A stretch of 46,767 nt of DNA, from contig NZ_FNDY01000033.1 in NCBI RefSeq assembly GCF_900099895.1, positions 1 to 46,767 of the forward strand, read 5' to 3'. The stretch is from Paenibacillus naphthalenovorans. GTDB lineage: Bacteria; Bacillota; Bacilli; Paenibacillales; NBRC-103111. Each line of letters begins with the position of its first letter. Positions within the stretch are counted from its first letter, which is position 1. This document shows positions 1 through 7,641 of the stretch, piece after piece. The position numbers were made by a program, and so were the translations under genes. A model generated the notes under the pieces. It ran no database searches, was not told the origin of the DNA, and was given only the letters and a program-made list of their open reading frames with translations.

Positions 1-40
1 GTGGAGCTGACGAATACTAATCGGTCGAGGGCTTATCCAA
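1..40 (+). rRNA. 23S rRNA, 3' end (partial)
   Basis: The first ~40 bases match the conserved 3' end of bacterial 23S rRNA (the segment around CTAATCGGTCGAGG, then a pyrimidine-rich closing strand). The gene enters from the left edge, so only the extreme 3' end is visible. The exact end is estimated from the Bacillus pattern. No 5S rRNA gene follows; the next gene is tRNA-Ser. Confidence 0.85.
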
Positions 41-116
41 AAAGCACATGAAGATGATCAGCGGCTTGGTTTCGATCCAGTTTTCAGGGCGCAAGTCTTG
101 AGTTTTGTTCAAGCTT

Positions 117-204
117 GGAGAGATACCCAAGTGGCTCAAGGGGACCCTCTGCTAAGGGGTTAGACTGCGTAAGTGGTGCGAGGGTTCGAATCCCTCTCTC
201 TCCG
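117..204 (+). tRNA. tRNA-Ser (GCT)
   Basis: This is a class II tRNA with a long variable arm. The acceptor GGAGAGA pairs with the 3' strand TCTCTCC, the T-loop is TTCGAAT, and the anticodon loop CTGCTAA gives GCT. CCA is not encoded. It is the first tRNA of the cluster behind the rRNA. Confidence 0.93.
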
Positions 205-216
205 TTGGCTAACTGT

Positions 217-293
217 GGCGGCGTAGCTCAGCTGGCTAGAGCGTACGGTTCATACCCGTAAGGTCGGGGGTTCGATCCCCTCTGCCGCTACCA
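217..293 (+). tRNA. tRNA-Met (CAT)
   Basis: It forms a full cloverleaf with encoded CCA and anticodon loop TTCATAC. The anticodon stem lacks the three consecutive GC pairs of initiator tRNA, so it is an elongator-type CAT tRNA. A tRNA-Ile2 with modified C34 cannot be excluded from sequence alone. Confidence 0.9.
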
Positions 294-340
294 TTTTTTA
301 AATTGATTTATAAAGCTTCGATATGCGTTTATCGAATGAT

Positions 341-416
341 GGAGGCTTAGCTCAGCTGGGAGAGCATCTGCCTTACAAGCAGAGGGTCGGCGGTTCGATC
401 CCGTCAGCCTCCACCA
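341..416 (+). tRNA. tRNA-Val (TAC)
   Basis: The acceptor GGAGGCT pairs with AGCCTCC, CCA is encoded, and the anticodon loop CTTACAA reads TAC. Confidence 0.95.
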
Positions 417-422
417 TCATAT

Positions 423-498
<76 letters not shown>

Positions 499-510
499 GT
501 ATCCTGATGC

Positions 511-587
511 GGAGCCGTGGTGTAGAGGCCTAACATGCCTGCCTGTCACGCAGGAGACCGCGGGTTCGAATCCCGTCGGCTCCGCCA
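511..587 (+). tRNA. tRNA-Asp (GTC)
   Basis: It is a complete cloverleaf with encoded CCA and anticodon loop CTGTCAC (GTC). Its last 18 bases plus four flanking bases recur exactly 112 nt downstream (see the repeat at 570-703). Confidence 0.95.
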
Positions 588-703
588 TGATATACATCCT
601 GTAAGGGATGAGAACCCATTAGGGTTCGTCGGAGCTTTAACCTCGTTAGCACTGCATCGCAGTCTCGAGTGAAACGAGAGTATCCCGTCGGCTCCGCCAT
701 GAT
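570..703 (+). repeat. Duplicated tRNA-Asp 3' tail with a structured tRNA-like spacer
   Basis: A 22-nt sequence covering the tRNA-Asp 3' end and flank (570-591) is repeated exactly at 682-703. Between the copies are a perfect hairpin GAACCC-ATTA-GGGTTC (612-627), a segment GGAGCT (631-636) that can pair with GGCTCC of the second tail (690-695), and two inner hairpins (651-663 and 663-679). The whole can fold as a degenerate cloverleaf ending in CCA, but no normal D-arm or anticodon arm is present. Confidence 0.7.
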
Positions 704-750
704 TTACAAAGATTAGACCTGATCTATAGATGACAAGCTATAGTACATAA

Positions 751-826
<76 letters not shown>

Positions 827-840
827 TAGGCTTTTAATCC

Positions 841-926
841 GGAGGCTTAGCGAAGTGGCCAAACGCAGCAGACTGTAAATCTGTTCTCTGACGAGTTCGG
901 TGGTTCGAATCCATCAGCCTCCACCA
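841..926 (+). tRNA. tRNA-Tyr (GTA)
   Basis: It is a class II tRNA with an extended variable arm, anticodon loop CTGTAAA (GTA) and encoded CCA. Confidence 0.95.
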
Positions 927-934
927 GTTCATAA

Positions 935-1010
935 GAGCCATTAGCTCAGTTGGTAGAGCACCTGACTTTTAATCAGGGTGTCGTAGGTTCGAGTCCTACA
1001 TGGCTCACCA
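935..1010 (+). tRNA. tRNA-Lys (TTT)
   Basis: It is a complete cloverleaf with encoded CCA and anticodon loop CTTTTAA (TTT). It is the last gene of the rRNA-tRNA transcription unit, with the terminator 15 bases downstream. Confidence 0.95.
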
Positions 1011-1024
1011 TTTGGTGACCGTAG

Positions 1025-1050
1025 AGAGACCTTTAGAAGGTCTCTTTTTT
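1025..1050 (+). terminator. Rho-independent terminator of the tRNA cluster
   Basis: A perfect 9-bp stem AGAGACCTT / AAGGTCTCT with a 3-nt loop runs into six T residues. It closes the rRNA-tRNA unit. The minus strand has no T-run behind the stem, so it is unlikely to serve the convergent GMC operon. Confidence 0.9.
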
Positions 1051-1127
1051 GCATTTTGTAAAAGTTACTTGACGATTCAAACGATTCGCTCCCCCTTACA
1101 TTTTCAAGCAATAGGCATGAGAACGGG

Positions 1128-2696
1128 CTATAATTCCCTGAGGTTGGCTTTTTCTTTAATGTAGTCGGCTGTACGGGAAGCCAACGCCATGACCGTATTC
1201 GTCGGATTGCCGGCACCCGAGGTAACAAAGATACTGGCATCACAGATGAACAAATTTGGAATGTCATGCGTCTGACCGTAGGAGTTGACCACGGAGCTCT
1301 CCGGGTCCGACCCCATGCGGCAGCCGCCCATCAGATGGGCGGTATCGGGCACGACGAACTCCGGCCTTCCGCCGGCGGCTTTAAGAATGTCTTTCATTGT
1401 ACCTACGGCATGATCAATAAGCCGCTTGTCGTTATCGCCGTAGCTGAAGGTGACTTTGGCCAGCGGCATGCCGTTTGAGTCCTTGCATTCGCTCAGGGTG
1501 ACGGTGTTGCCGGGGTCGGGCAGTACTTCGCCGACCATGGTAATGCGCGCATAGGCGTTATAGTCGAGCACCGCTTCACGCAGACGTGTGCCCCAGACCG
1601 GGCGGCTGCCGCCCGACTTGGAGATGCCCTGGGCAAAGCTCAGCGGCCTGACTCCGCGGGCGTGCAGCGTGTAGCCGCGCGTGACACCCCCGGTTAGATG
1701 ATAGAAATCCTGCGTCGTCGCAAGTACCGGCGTTCCTTTGTACAGCCGCACATCGTGATCGAACCGCGCGTAGACGTCGTTGCTGCTGTGCGTCATGAAC
1801 GCTTTGCCCACCCATCCGCTGCTGTTCGCAAGCCCGTTGGGGAACTGCGCATTGGCCGAGTTTAACAAAAGCCTTGGGGTTTCTACGACATACGCGGAGA
1901 TAATGACCAATTTAGCCCGCTGTTCATAGGTCTTGCCGTTATGAACGAAGGTGACGCCGGTCGCCCTGCCGTCTTTACCGACGTTCACCTGCGTGACCAT
2001 ACAGTCGGGAAGAACCTCCGCTCCGGCCCGTATGGCTTTTGGAATGTGCACGATCAGTGTGCTGAATTTGGCGTTCGGCATGCAGCCCTGTGTGCAGAAG
2101 CCGCGGTTAATGCAGGGCGGCCGGCCCTCAAAGGGCGCTGACAGGATGGCGAGCGGGCTGACCACCCAGCGAATGCCAAGCTTCTCGCAGCCTTTAGCGA
2201 ACAATTGGGCGTTCGGGCTGATCGGATCACGCTCCGGGTACGGATAGGGGCCGTGGAATGATCCCCAAGGGAAATACTTCGGACCCGATACGGCGATTTC
2301 TTTTTCCACTTTATCGTAGTAGGGCGCCAGATCCGCGTATCCGATCGGCCAGTCTTCTCCTACGCCGTCAAGCGTCCTAGACTTGAAGTCTGTCTCGTGA
2401 AACCGCAAGAAGACGCCGGTAAAATGCACCGTGCCTCCGCCTACCCCTTTGCCGGAATTGTTGTGCCCCATCTGGAGCGGGTCTGCACCATCTACAATGC
2501 GCGTATCCTGCCAGCCCAGCTGCTTCATGGCCAACTCATCGCTGGCAAAGTCGTGCTGCGGGTCGCGAAACGGCCCTGCATCCAGCACTACGATTCGCAT
2601 TCCGGCTTCACTGAGCTCCTTGGCCAGAACCCCTCCCGCCGCGCCGGCACCCACAATGACGACGTCCACCGTTTCGTTTTCGTATTTCCGCTTCAT
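1128..2696 (-). CDS. GMC-family FAD oxidoreductase (gluconate 2-dehydrogenase-like large subunit)
   Basis: A 522-residue flavoprotein. The N-terminal Rossmann motif VIVGAGAAGG (about residues 13-22) binds FAD. A second glycine-rich stretch (GKGVGGGTVHF) and the C-terminal HLMGGCRMG and GAGNPTNTVMALA blocks are typical of GMC oxidoreductases, and they contain the usual catalytic His/Asn region. No signal peptide is seen, so the enzyme is probably cytoplasmic or attached to the inner face of the membrane through its partners. The ATG at 2696 overlaps the stop of the upstream gene as ATGA, which points to translational coupling; longer in-frame starts would read through the upstream gene. It is the last gene of a four-gene minus-strand operon. 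The substrate is not determinable; a sugar or sugar acid is likely by family. Confidence 0.9.
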   Translation of the reverse strand: MKRKYENETVDVVIVGAGAAGGVLAKELSEAGMRIVVLDAGPFRDPQHDFASDELAMKQLGWQDTRIVDGADPLQMGHNNSGKGVGGGTVHFTGVFLRFHETDFKSRTLDGVGEDWPIGYADLAPYYDKVEKEIAVSGPKYFPWGSFHGPYPYPERDPISPNAQLFAKGCEKLGIRWVVSPLAILSAPFEGRPPCINRGFCTQGCMPNAKFSTLIVHIPKAIRAGAEVLPDCMVTQVNVGKDGRATGVTFVHNGKTYEQRAKLVIISAYVVETPRLLLNSANAQFPNGLANSSGWVGKAFMTHSSNDVYARFDHDVRLYKGTPVLATTQDFYHLTGGVTRGYTLHARGVRPLSFAQGISKSGGSRPVWGTRLREAVLDYNAYARITMVGEVLPDPGNTVTLSECKDSNGMPLAKVTFSYGDNDKRLIDHAVGTMKDILKAAGGRPEFVVPDTAHLMGGCRMGSDPESSVVNSYGQTHDIPNLFICDASIFVTSGAGNPTNTVMALASRTADYIKEKANLREL

Positions 2697-3289
2697 TCTT
2701 TTTTCTTCTCCTCCTTCGCCTCCCAGGGATCGAGATGTTCCATACGAGCGTAGCCGCGAGGGTAAGCCGGTCCGCCAAATCCGATTTCCGACCATATCTC
2801 CGGATGGGAATAATAGGCTTCGATGCTCAAGGAAAGCAGCTTCTGGAAAAATACCTGCTGGGGTACGTCCCGCCACACTTCGTGAGGAACCGCCTCGCCC
2901 TGGCTGATCTCTTCCATAAGCTGTTTTTTCTGCTTCTCCTCCAGATGAAAGAAAAGCTTCGTATGGATGGACTGGCATGCGGCTTCCAGCGCCTGCAGAC
3001 CCTGGCGAACCAGCTCTTGGACTGGAGGAATCCCGGGCTTGCGCTGGCTTTCCTCTCCGGAGGCCAGTGACCGGTCGATGTGGCCGAGCACGAATTGTAT
3101 GATCTCCGGACGGGCGTCATCCATTAACAGACTGCACCATGCTCTCAGCATTTCCGCTTCCACCGTTGTGAGGAAGGTATGGCCCCCGAAGGTTTGCAGC
3201 CGGGAGTTAACGATTTTTCGCGTATGTTCATCCCATTCATGCTGTTCGTTCATCACATTGTAAGAGGGGTAGCGGGTAAGACGTTTCAT
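2693..3289 (-). CDS. Gluconate 2-dehydrogenase subunit 3-like protein
   Basis: A 198-residue protein resembling the gluconate 2-dehydrogenase subunit 3 family, the small partner of GMC flavoproteins. Features include the early FLTTVEAEMLRAWCSLLM block and a C-terminal EIGFGGPAYPRGYA segment. Many family members carry a Tat signal; none is visible here, in keeping with a cytoplasmic complex. The start at 3289 is preceded by GGAGG about 11 nt upstream. The ORF could be extended upstream, but that would overlap the membrane-protein gene. The stop overlaps the GMC start by four bases. Its likely role is assembly with, or electron transfer from, the GMC subunit. Confidence 0.8.
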   Translation of the reverse strand: MKRLTRYPSYNVMNEQHEWDEHTRKIVNSRLQTFGGHTFLTTVEAEMLRAWCSLLMDDARPEIIQFVLGHIDRSLASGEESQRKPGIPPVQELVRQGLQALEAACQSIHTKLFFHLEEKQKKQLMEEISQGEAVPHEVWRDVPQQVFFQKLLSLSIEAYYSHPEIWSEIGFGGPAYPRGYARMEHLDPWEAKEEKKKE

Positions 3290-3297
3290 AGGCTGAC

Positions 3298-3690
3298 TTA
3301 CCTCCAATAGTAAGCGATCAGGCCCAGCACGCTGATCGCGATGTACATCATAGGCATGAGGACAGGCGGGCCGACCAGAAAATTGCGCATGCTGTAGCCG
3401 CCTACACGCAAGCCTACGCCGTGAAAATGATAGTAGAAGCCGGCGGTGCCGGTCAGAACGCCGAACCACATCAGGAAAACAAAGACAGAAAGCAGCCAAT
3501 CCGGGCGGGATATGGCAATCCATATCGCTGCCAGACTGTAAATTGGCGATGAAATGACAGGAGACCACATCGCTTTGTGATGGAAGTTCTGGCGGTAATG
3601 CGATAGCGTGACCTGTACCCACACGGCCAAAAAAGCCAAGCCGACAAATAAAAATACAACGCGCTCCAAGGGCCAACCGGTCCAATTCAT
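3298..3690 (-). CDS. Small four-helix membrane protein of the LarA-GMC operon
   Basis: A 130-residue hydrophobic protein with about four predicted membrane spans (near residues 10-28, 43-60, 64-85 and 104-126). It contains several histidines (SHYRQNFHHK and FYYHFHG) that might bind haem or metal, but no CxxCH motif. The second Met (3690) is chosen over 3705 because GGAGG lies 8 nt before it. It sits between the LarA homologue and the subunit-3 gene. I do not recognise a named family. From context it may anchor the dehydrogenase to the membrane or pass its electrons to quinone. Confidence 0.75.
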   Translation of the reverse strand: MNWTGWPLERVVFLFVGLAFLAVWVQVTLSHYRQNFHHKAMWSPVISSPIYSLAAIWIAISRPDWLLSVFVFLMWFGVLTGTAGFYYHFHGVGLRVGGYSMRNFLVGPPVLMPMMYIAISVLGLIAYYWR

Positions 3691-3711
3691 AGGAATCGCC
3701 TCCATGTGAGA

Positions 3712-5040
3712 TTAAGCTTGGGGCCGGGGTTGCCCGGGAAAGGTTAAGGAACCGAACGGCATGACGGCCAGTTCCAACGGGGATGTCTTCGACAGATCTT
3801 TCAGAACCGTTTCCAGATGATCCGCCGGATGGAAGCCCAGAAGCTCCGTCATGTGACGGGGGAGGGAAGAATGCAAATACACCGGATGGCTGTTGAGCAC
3901 TTCGTCTACGTGCAATATTTTATGGGCGCCGAGCACAAAGTGCTGTTTCAGCTTGGCCGTCATCCGCGGCCGGTCCGATATCGTTTCGACCCAGTACTGA
4001 AACATGCCGTTGCCGAGTCCCTCGGAAAGCTCCGCCGCCATCAGGATCGGCCCTCCCGGCTTGGTAAACGCAGCGGCATTGCGCAGAGCTTTTACCGCTT
4101 GATAGAGCTGCCGGTCTTTAGGATCCCCTCCGGGAGATACAATGACGAGATCGTACCGCTTGCGAACGGGATGCAAGAAGCGGGCGGAGGCAAGAGCTGC
4201 GCCGGTTCGATGAGCCGAGTGCACATTCCCGGCTACCGCGTCCAGAACATGCCTGTCCATATCGACGATCACGTTGAGAAGAAAATGAATGGGAACGAAG
4301 GCATGAGCTTCCTCGAGATCGCGGTGAATCGGATTATCCGGATCCCCAATCGCCGCGCGGTACTGCAGAGACAGTCCGTGATTGTGCTCGATACAGGACT
4401 GCGAGGCGACGCCGGGAATCAGTGCTTTCACCCCGCCGGAGACGCCGACCAGGGCATGAGGCTCGATGTTGCCCGTCGCGATGCGAAGCGGCGCTTCAAC
4501 CACCCGCCGGTTGATTTCCACCGGCGTGCCGTGCGAGGTCGTTCCGACATGCACGCAATCCTCAGGCAGAGCGGAATGATTGTACACCCTAATTCTTTGG
4601 TATACGGCCTCCCCCACCAATTCCCGCAGTTCCTCTTCGGTATGCTTCCGATGAACGCCGAGCGCCACGATGATATCGATTCCGTCGTCTTGAATGCCCG
4701 CGGATCGTAGCTCTTCAAGCAAAGGTTCCAACAGCAGCGGAGTCGGACAGAGCCTTGTGCCGTCGCTGACCAGAATGACCGCCCGGCTGTGTCCGGCCGC
4801 CAGTTCCCGAAGTCCGGGCGAGTCGATCGGTGCCTTAAGCGCTTCCCGGATCAGATGTAAAGAGCGGTCACGCCCTGCGCATGGCTGCTCCTGCATGTAA
4901 GTAATCGTCTCGTAAGAACAGGCCGGGGGGATTTCAAAAGAAACAGTTCTCGTACCGTAACGCAAGCTTGGAATGACCTTGCCCTCCTTCGATATTGGCG
5001 GGATAGCGTCCGAATGCAGACTCTTAAAAATTATTTCCAT
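3712..5040 (-). CDS. larA: LarA-family nickel-pincer racemase/epimerase homologue
   Basis: A 442-residue protein of the lactate racemase LarA family, whose members use a lysine-tethered nickel-pincer nucleotide to racemise or epimerise 2-hydroxy acids. Visible signatures are SDGTR (92-96), GVHR with His130, NIEPHALVGVSGG with His195, Lys205 in GGVKALIPG, and His221. The spacings D93-K205, H195-K205 and K205-H221 match those of D72, H174, K184 and H200 in the Lactobacillus enzyme. The cofactor-making genes larB, larC and larE are not in this window. It is the first gene of a minus-strand operon with a GMC dehydrogenase, so the true substrate may be a sugar acid or another hydroxy acid instead of lactate. 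The start codon has only a weak ribosome site. Confidence 0.85.
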   Translation of the reverse strand: MEIIFKSLHSDAIPPISKEGKVIPSLRYGTRTVSFEIPPACSYETITYMQEQPCAGRDRSLHLIREALKAPIDSPGLRELAAGHSRAVILVSDGTRLCPTPLLLEPLLEELRSAGIQDDGIDIIVALGVHRKHTEEELRELVGEAVYQRIRVYNHSALPEDCVHVGTTSHGTPVEINRRVVEAPLRIATGNIEPHALVGVSGGVKALIPGVASQSCIEHNHGLSLQYRAAIGDPDNPIHRDLEEAHAFVPIHFLLNVIVDMDRHVLDAVAGNVHSAHRTGAALASARFLHPVRKRYDLVIVSPGGDPKDRQLYQAVKALRNAAAFTKPGGPILMAAELSEGLGNGMFQYWVETISDRPRMTAKLKQHFVLGAHKILHVDEVLNSHPVYLHSSLPRHMTELLGFHPADHLETVLKDLSKTSPLELAVMPFGSLTFPGQPRPQA

Positions 5041-5100
5041 ATTGCAATAAATTATCCTGAATGATGGAGCGCCAAAGTACGGACATTGCGCCCTTTTTAT

Positions 5101-5128
5101 TTTTACGGCAGTGCAGTTATGCTACAAT
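5101..5128 (+). promoter_or_regulatory. Possible promoter of the PucR-type gene
   Basis: A good -10 hexamer TACAAT (5123-5128) lies 58 nt upstream of the start codon, with a poor -35 (TTTTAC, 5101-5106) at 16-nt spacing. The larA operon starts divergently at 5040, so this intergenic stretch probably holds both promoters. Confidence 0.4.
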
Positions 5129-5186
5129 ATAGAACAGCGAACGAAGTAATCTTCATCATTATTTATAGAAGGTTGGGAGCCAGGAC

Positions 5187-6281
5187 ATGGATTGGGAACT
5201 GTTAAGGGAGCGGCTCGAGAAGACGTTGAACGTTCCGGTAAAATCGGCCAAATGGTCATGGGACGACTGGCGGCGCGATGCGCAGGAAAGCGGAGCGGGG
5301 AGCTTGGCCAAGGGTGAGGAAGTGTACTTTTTCGTGCAAAAGGAAGGGCAGGACGCCCGGCTCTTTACGGTGCGGGAGGATGCGGTCACTCCGGTGGAAC
5401 GCCGGCTTGTCGAGCTGATGCTGGAAGCGTGGAATGTCCGGGACAAAAAAAGCCCGGTAACCGTGAGTGAATTGGAGCGCAAGGCGGGACTGGTACGCGA
5501 ATGGTTCCGGGAGCAGCAGGAGCTCGGATTGGTCCAGGCGGAGATGCCGGATACGCTGGTGTCCCAGCTGGGGTTGTATTCCACCAAAATTCCGCTGCTG
5601 CTGTACGGCGATTATACGACGGCCCGCCGCGTGCAGTATCTTGAGCTGAAGAAGCTGCTGGAGTCGTTTTTTGATGCCGAAATCACATTGATTCCTTTGA
5701 CAGATAAAGAATGGCTCATGCTGGCGCCGGAAAACATCCTTTCTATAGATGACAAAGAGGATCGCGACCCTGATGAAGAAACGCAGGAGGATCTGCTTGC
5801 GGCGGTGGGCTATGGATTGCATGAAATGCTGGAGAATGAATGGGTGGGGGAGTGTCACCTGGCTGTCCATTACCCGATTCTTCCTTCAAAAGAGCTTTAT
5901 GCAGCTATATTGCAGCTGCGGGAGACGATGATGCTGGGACGGACGTATCATGTTGGCAGCACTACGCATTTGCCATGGGAGCTTCAGCTTGAAAAGCTGG
6001 TGCATCTGATCCCCGATGCGGAGAAGGCCGGTTTTTTGGAACGCGCCGCCCAACGTCTGGACCTGGCGTTCGATCCGGAGACCCTAACGACGCTCGAGCA
6101 TTTCTTTCAGCTCGACTGCAACGTCAGCGAAACGGCCAAAAAGCTGTATATTCACCGGAACACACTGCTGTACCGGCTGGACAGATTCAAGCAGGAAACG
6201 GGATTGGACGTTCGGACCTTCAATCATGCGGTGCTGGTCAAAATCGCTATGCTATTGTACAAAGTCACGAAAAGAAAGTGA
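5187..6281 (+). CDS. PucR/CdaR-type helix-turn-helix regulator
   Basis: A 364-residue protein. The C-terminal ~60 residues (TLTTLEHFFQLDCNVSETA through YIHRNTLLYRLDRF) form the PucR-family helix-turn-helix typical of CdaR-like regulators. The N-terminal ~290 residues match no sensor domain I can name. It lies divergent to the larA operon and 91 nt upstream of msmX in the same direction, so it may regulate either. Such regulators usually respond to a metabolite, but the ligand here is unknown. The ATG at 5187 follows a GGGAG-like ribosome site. Confidence 0.8.
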   Translation: MDWELLRERLEKTLNVPVKSAKWSWDDWRRDAQESGAGSLAKGEEVYFFVQKEGQDARLFTVREDAVTPVERRLVELMLEAWNVRDKKSPVTVSELERKAGLVREWFREQQELGLVQAEMPDTLVSQLGLYSTKIPLLLYGDYTTARRVQYLELKKLLESFFDAEITLIPLTDKEWLMLAPENILSIDDKEDRDPDEETQEDLLAAVGYGLHEMLENEWVGECHLAVHYPILPSKELYAAILQLRETMMLGRTYHVGSTTHLPWELQLEKLVHLIPDAEKAGFLERAAQRLDLAFDPETLTTLEHFFQLDCNVSETAKKLYIHRNTLLYRLDRFKQETGLDVRTFNHAVLVKIAMLLYKVTKRK

Positions 6282-6372
6282 TTTTTTTGTGAAGATTGTG
6301 CATAGTCAGCCTGCGGTCAGGTACGGTATGATTTAACCATATCACGATACTAACTCGCAGGAGGAATTAATC

Positions 6373-7497
6373 ATGGCAGGTGTACGTTTAAACCACGTCG
6401 TTAAAAGATATCCTGGTGCTGAAGAAGCAACGGTGAAGGACTTTCATCTTGATATTAAAGACAAAGAATTTCTTGTTCTCGTAGGCGCTTCCGGCTGCGG
6501 TAAGTCAACTACGCTTCGCATGATCGCCGGTCTGGAAGAAATTACGGAAGGCGAACTGTATATCGGCGACCGTTTGGTGAATGACGTAGCACCGAAAGAC
6601 CGTGACATCGCGATGGTTTTCCAATCCTACGCGCTGTATCCTCACATGAACGTGTATCAAAACATGGCATTCGGTTTGAAGCTCCGTAAATTCAAGAAAG
6701 CCGACATCGACGCCCGTGTACGCGAGGCGGCCAAAATTCTCGACATCGAGCATTTGCTGGATCGCAAGCCGAAGGCTCTTTCCGGCGGTCAGCGTCAGCG
6801 TGTTGCCTTGGGTCGTGCGATTGTCCGCGAGCCGCAAGTGTTCCTGATGGACGAACCGCTCTCCAACCTGGACGCCAAGCTGCGCGTACAGATGCGTGCT
6901 GAGATCAGCAAACTGCACAAACGTCTTGAGACGACCGTGATTTACGTAACGCATGACCAAACGGAAGCCATGACCATGGGCGACCGGATCGTCGTTATGG
7001 ATAAAGGCGTTATTCAACAAGCGGCTACGCCGGAAGAAATCTATAACCATCCGGTGAATATGTTCGTAGCAGGCTTCATCGGTTCCCCGTCCATGAACTT
7101 CATCAACGGCGGATTTGTAGATCAGGGCGGAAGCTTGCATTTCAAAACTACGGGTATCGATGTAGAGGTGCCGGAAGGAAAAGCAAAAATCCTGCGTGAA
7201 AAAGGTTATGTAGGCAAGGAAGTCGTAATGGGCGTTCGTCCGGAAGATTTTCACGAAGAAGCCATCTTTATGGAAGCTTCACCGAACAGCATCGTGAACT
7301 CCTATATCGAGGTGGCCGAGAACCTGGGTCATGAAATGTTCCTGTACCTGAACGGTATCGGTACACAAAGCGTCGTAGCCCGTGTAGACGGACGTTCAGG
7401 CCTTAAAGAAGGTTCGAACGTGAAACTCGCTATCGATATGAACAAGGTTCATTTCTTCGATAAAGATACGACTGCTTCCATCCTGCTTCATTCCTAA
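6373..7497 (+). CDS. msmX: Multi-sugar ABC transporter ATPase MsmX/UgpC
   Basis: A 374-residue ABC ATPase. It has Walker [10 protein letters not shown] (38-46), signature LSGGQ (136-140), Walker B VFLMDE (156-161) and the H-loop THDQTEAM, followed by a C-terminal regulatory TOBE-like domain (~residues 240-374). In Bacillales this ATPase is shared by several carbohydrate importers whose own operons lack an ATPase gene. That fits its isolation here: no permease or binding-protein gene is adjacent. A strong ribosome site (GGAGG) precedes the ATG, and a terminator follows directly, so it is probably monocistronic or co-transcribed only with the PucR-type gene. Confidence 0.95.
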   Translation: MAGVRLNHVVKRYPGAEEATVKDFHLDIKDKEFLVLVGASGCGKSTTLRMIAGLEEITEGELYIGDRLVNDVAPKDRDIAMVFQSYALYPHMNVYQNMAFGLKLRKFKKADIDARVREAAKILDIEHLLDRKPKALSGGQRQRVALGRAIVREPQVFLMDEPLSNLDAKLRVQMRAEISKLHKRLETTVIYVTHDQTEAMTMGDRIVVMDKGVIQQAATPEEIYNHPVNMFVAGFIGSPSMNFINGGFVDQGGSLHFKTTGIDVEVPEGKAKILREKGYVGKEVVMGVRPEDFHEEAIFMEASPNSIVNSYIEVAENLGHEMFLYLNGIGTQSVVARVDGRSGLKEGSNVKLAIDMNKVHFFDKDTTASILLHS

Positions 7498-7514
7498 TCG
7501 CAGCAATGATTCAA

Positions 7515-7545
7515 AAGGTCAGCCCTGATGGGCTGGCCTTTTTTT
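7515..7545 (+). terminator. Terminator after msmX
   Basis: An 11-bp stem AAGGTCAGCCC / GGGCTGGCCTT (one G-T pair) with a TGAT loop is followed by a run of T residues. Confidence 0.92.
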
Positions 7546-7579
7546 GAATCTTCGTGAACGAAAGGGCAGCTTCTTCCGG

Positions 7580-7608
7580 TTGATTTATGCGCGGGATTTC
7601 GTTAGGAT
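7580..7608 (+). promoter_or_regulatory. Sigma-A-type promoter of hprK
   Basis: TTGATT (7580-7585) and TAGGAT (7603-7608) are separated by exactly 17 nt, 33 nt upstream of the hprK start and downstream of the msmX terminator. Confidence 0.6.
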
Positions 7609-7641
7609 GAGAATATTGGGATAAAAAGGAGAAAGAGCACG

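Noticed and set aside
41..116. A 5S rRNA gene between 23S and tRNA-Ser
   Set aside because: The gap is only ~76 bases and shows no 5S-like sequence.
601..703. A functional extra tRNA in this segment
   Set aside because: Acceptor-like pairing and CCA exist, but no normal D-arm, anticodon arm or T-loop; listed as a repeat instead.
2697..2978. N-terminal extension of the GMC protein to 616 residues
   Set aside because: It would overlap the subunit-3 gene out of frame; the ATG at 2696 overlaps the upstream stop (ATGA) and starts just before the FAD motif.
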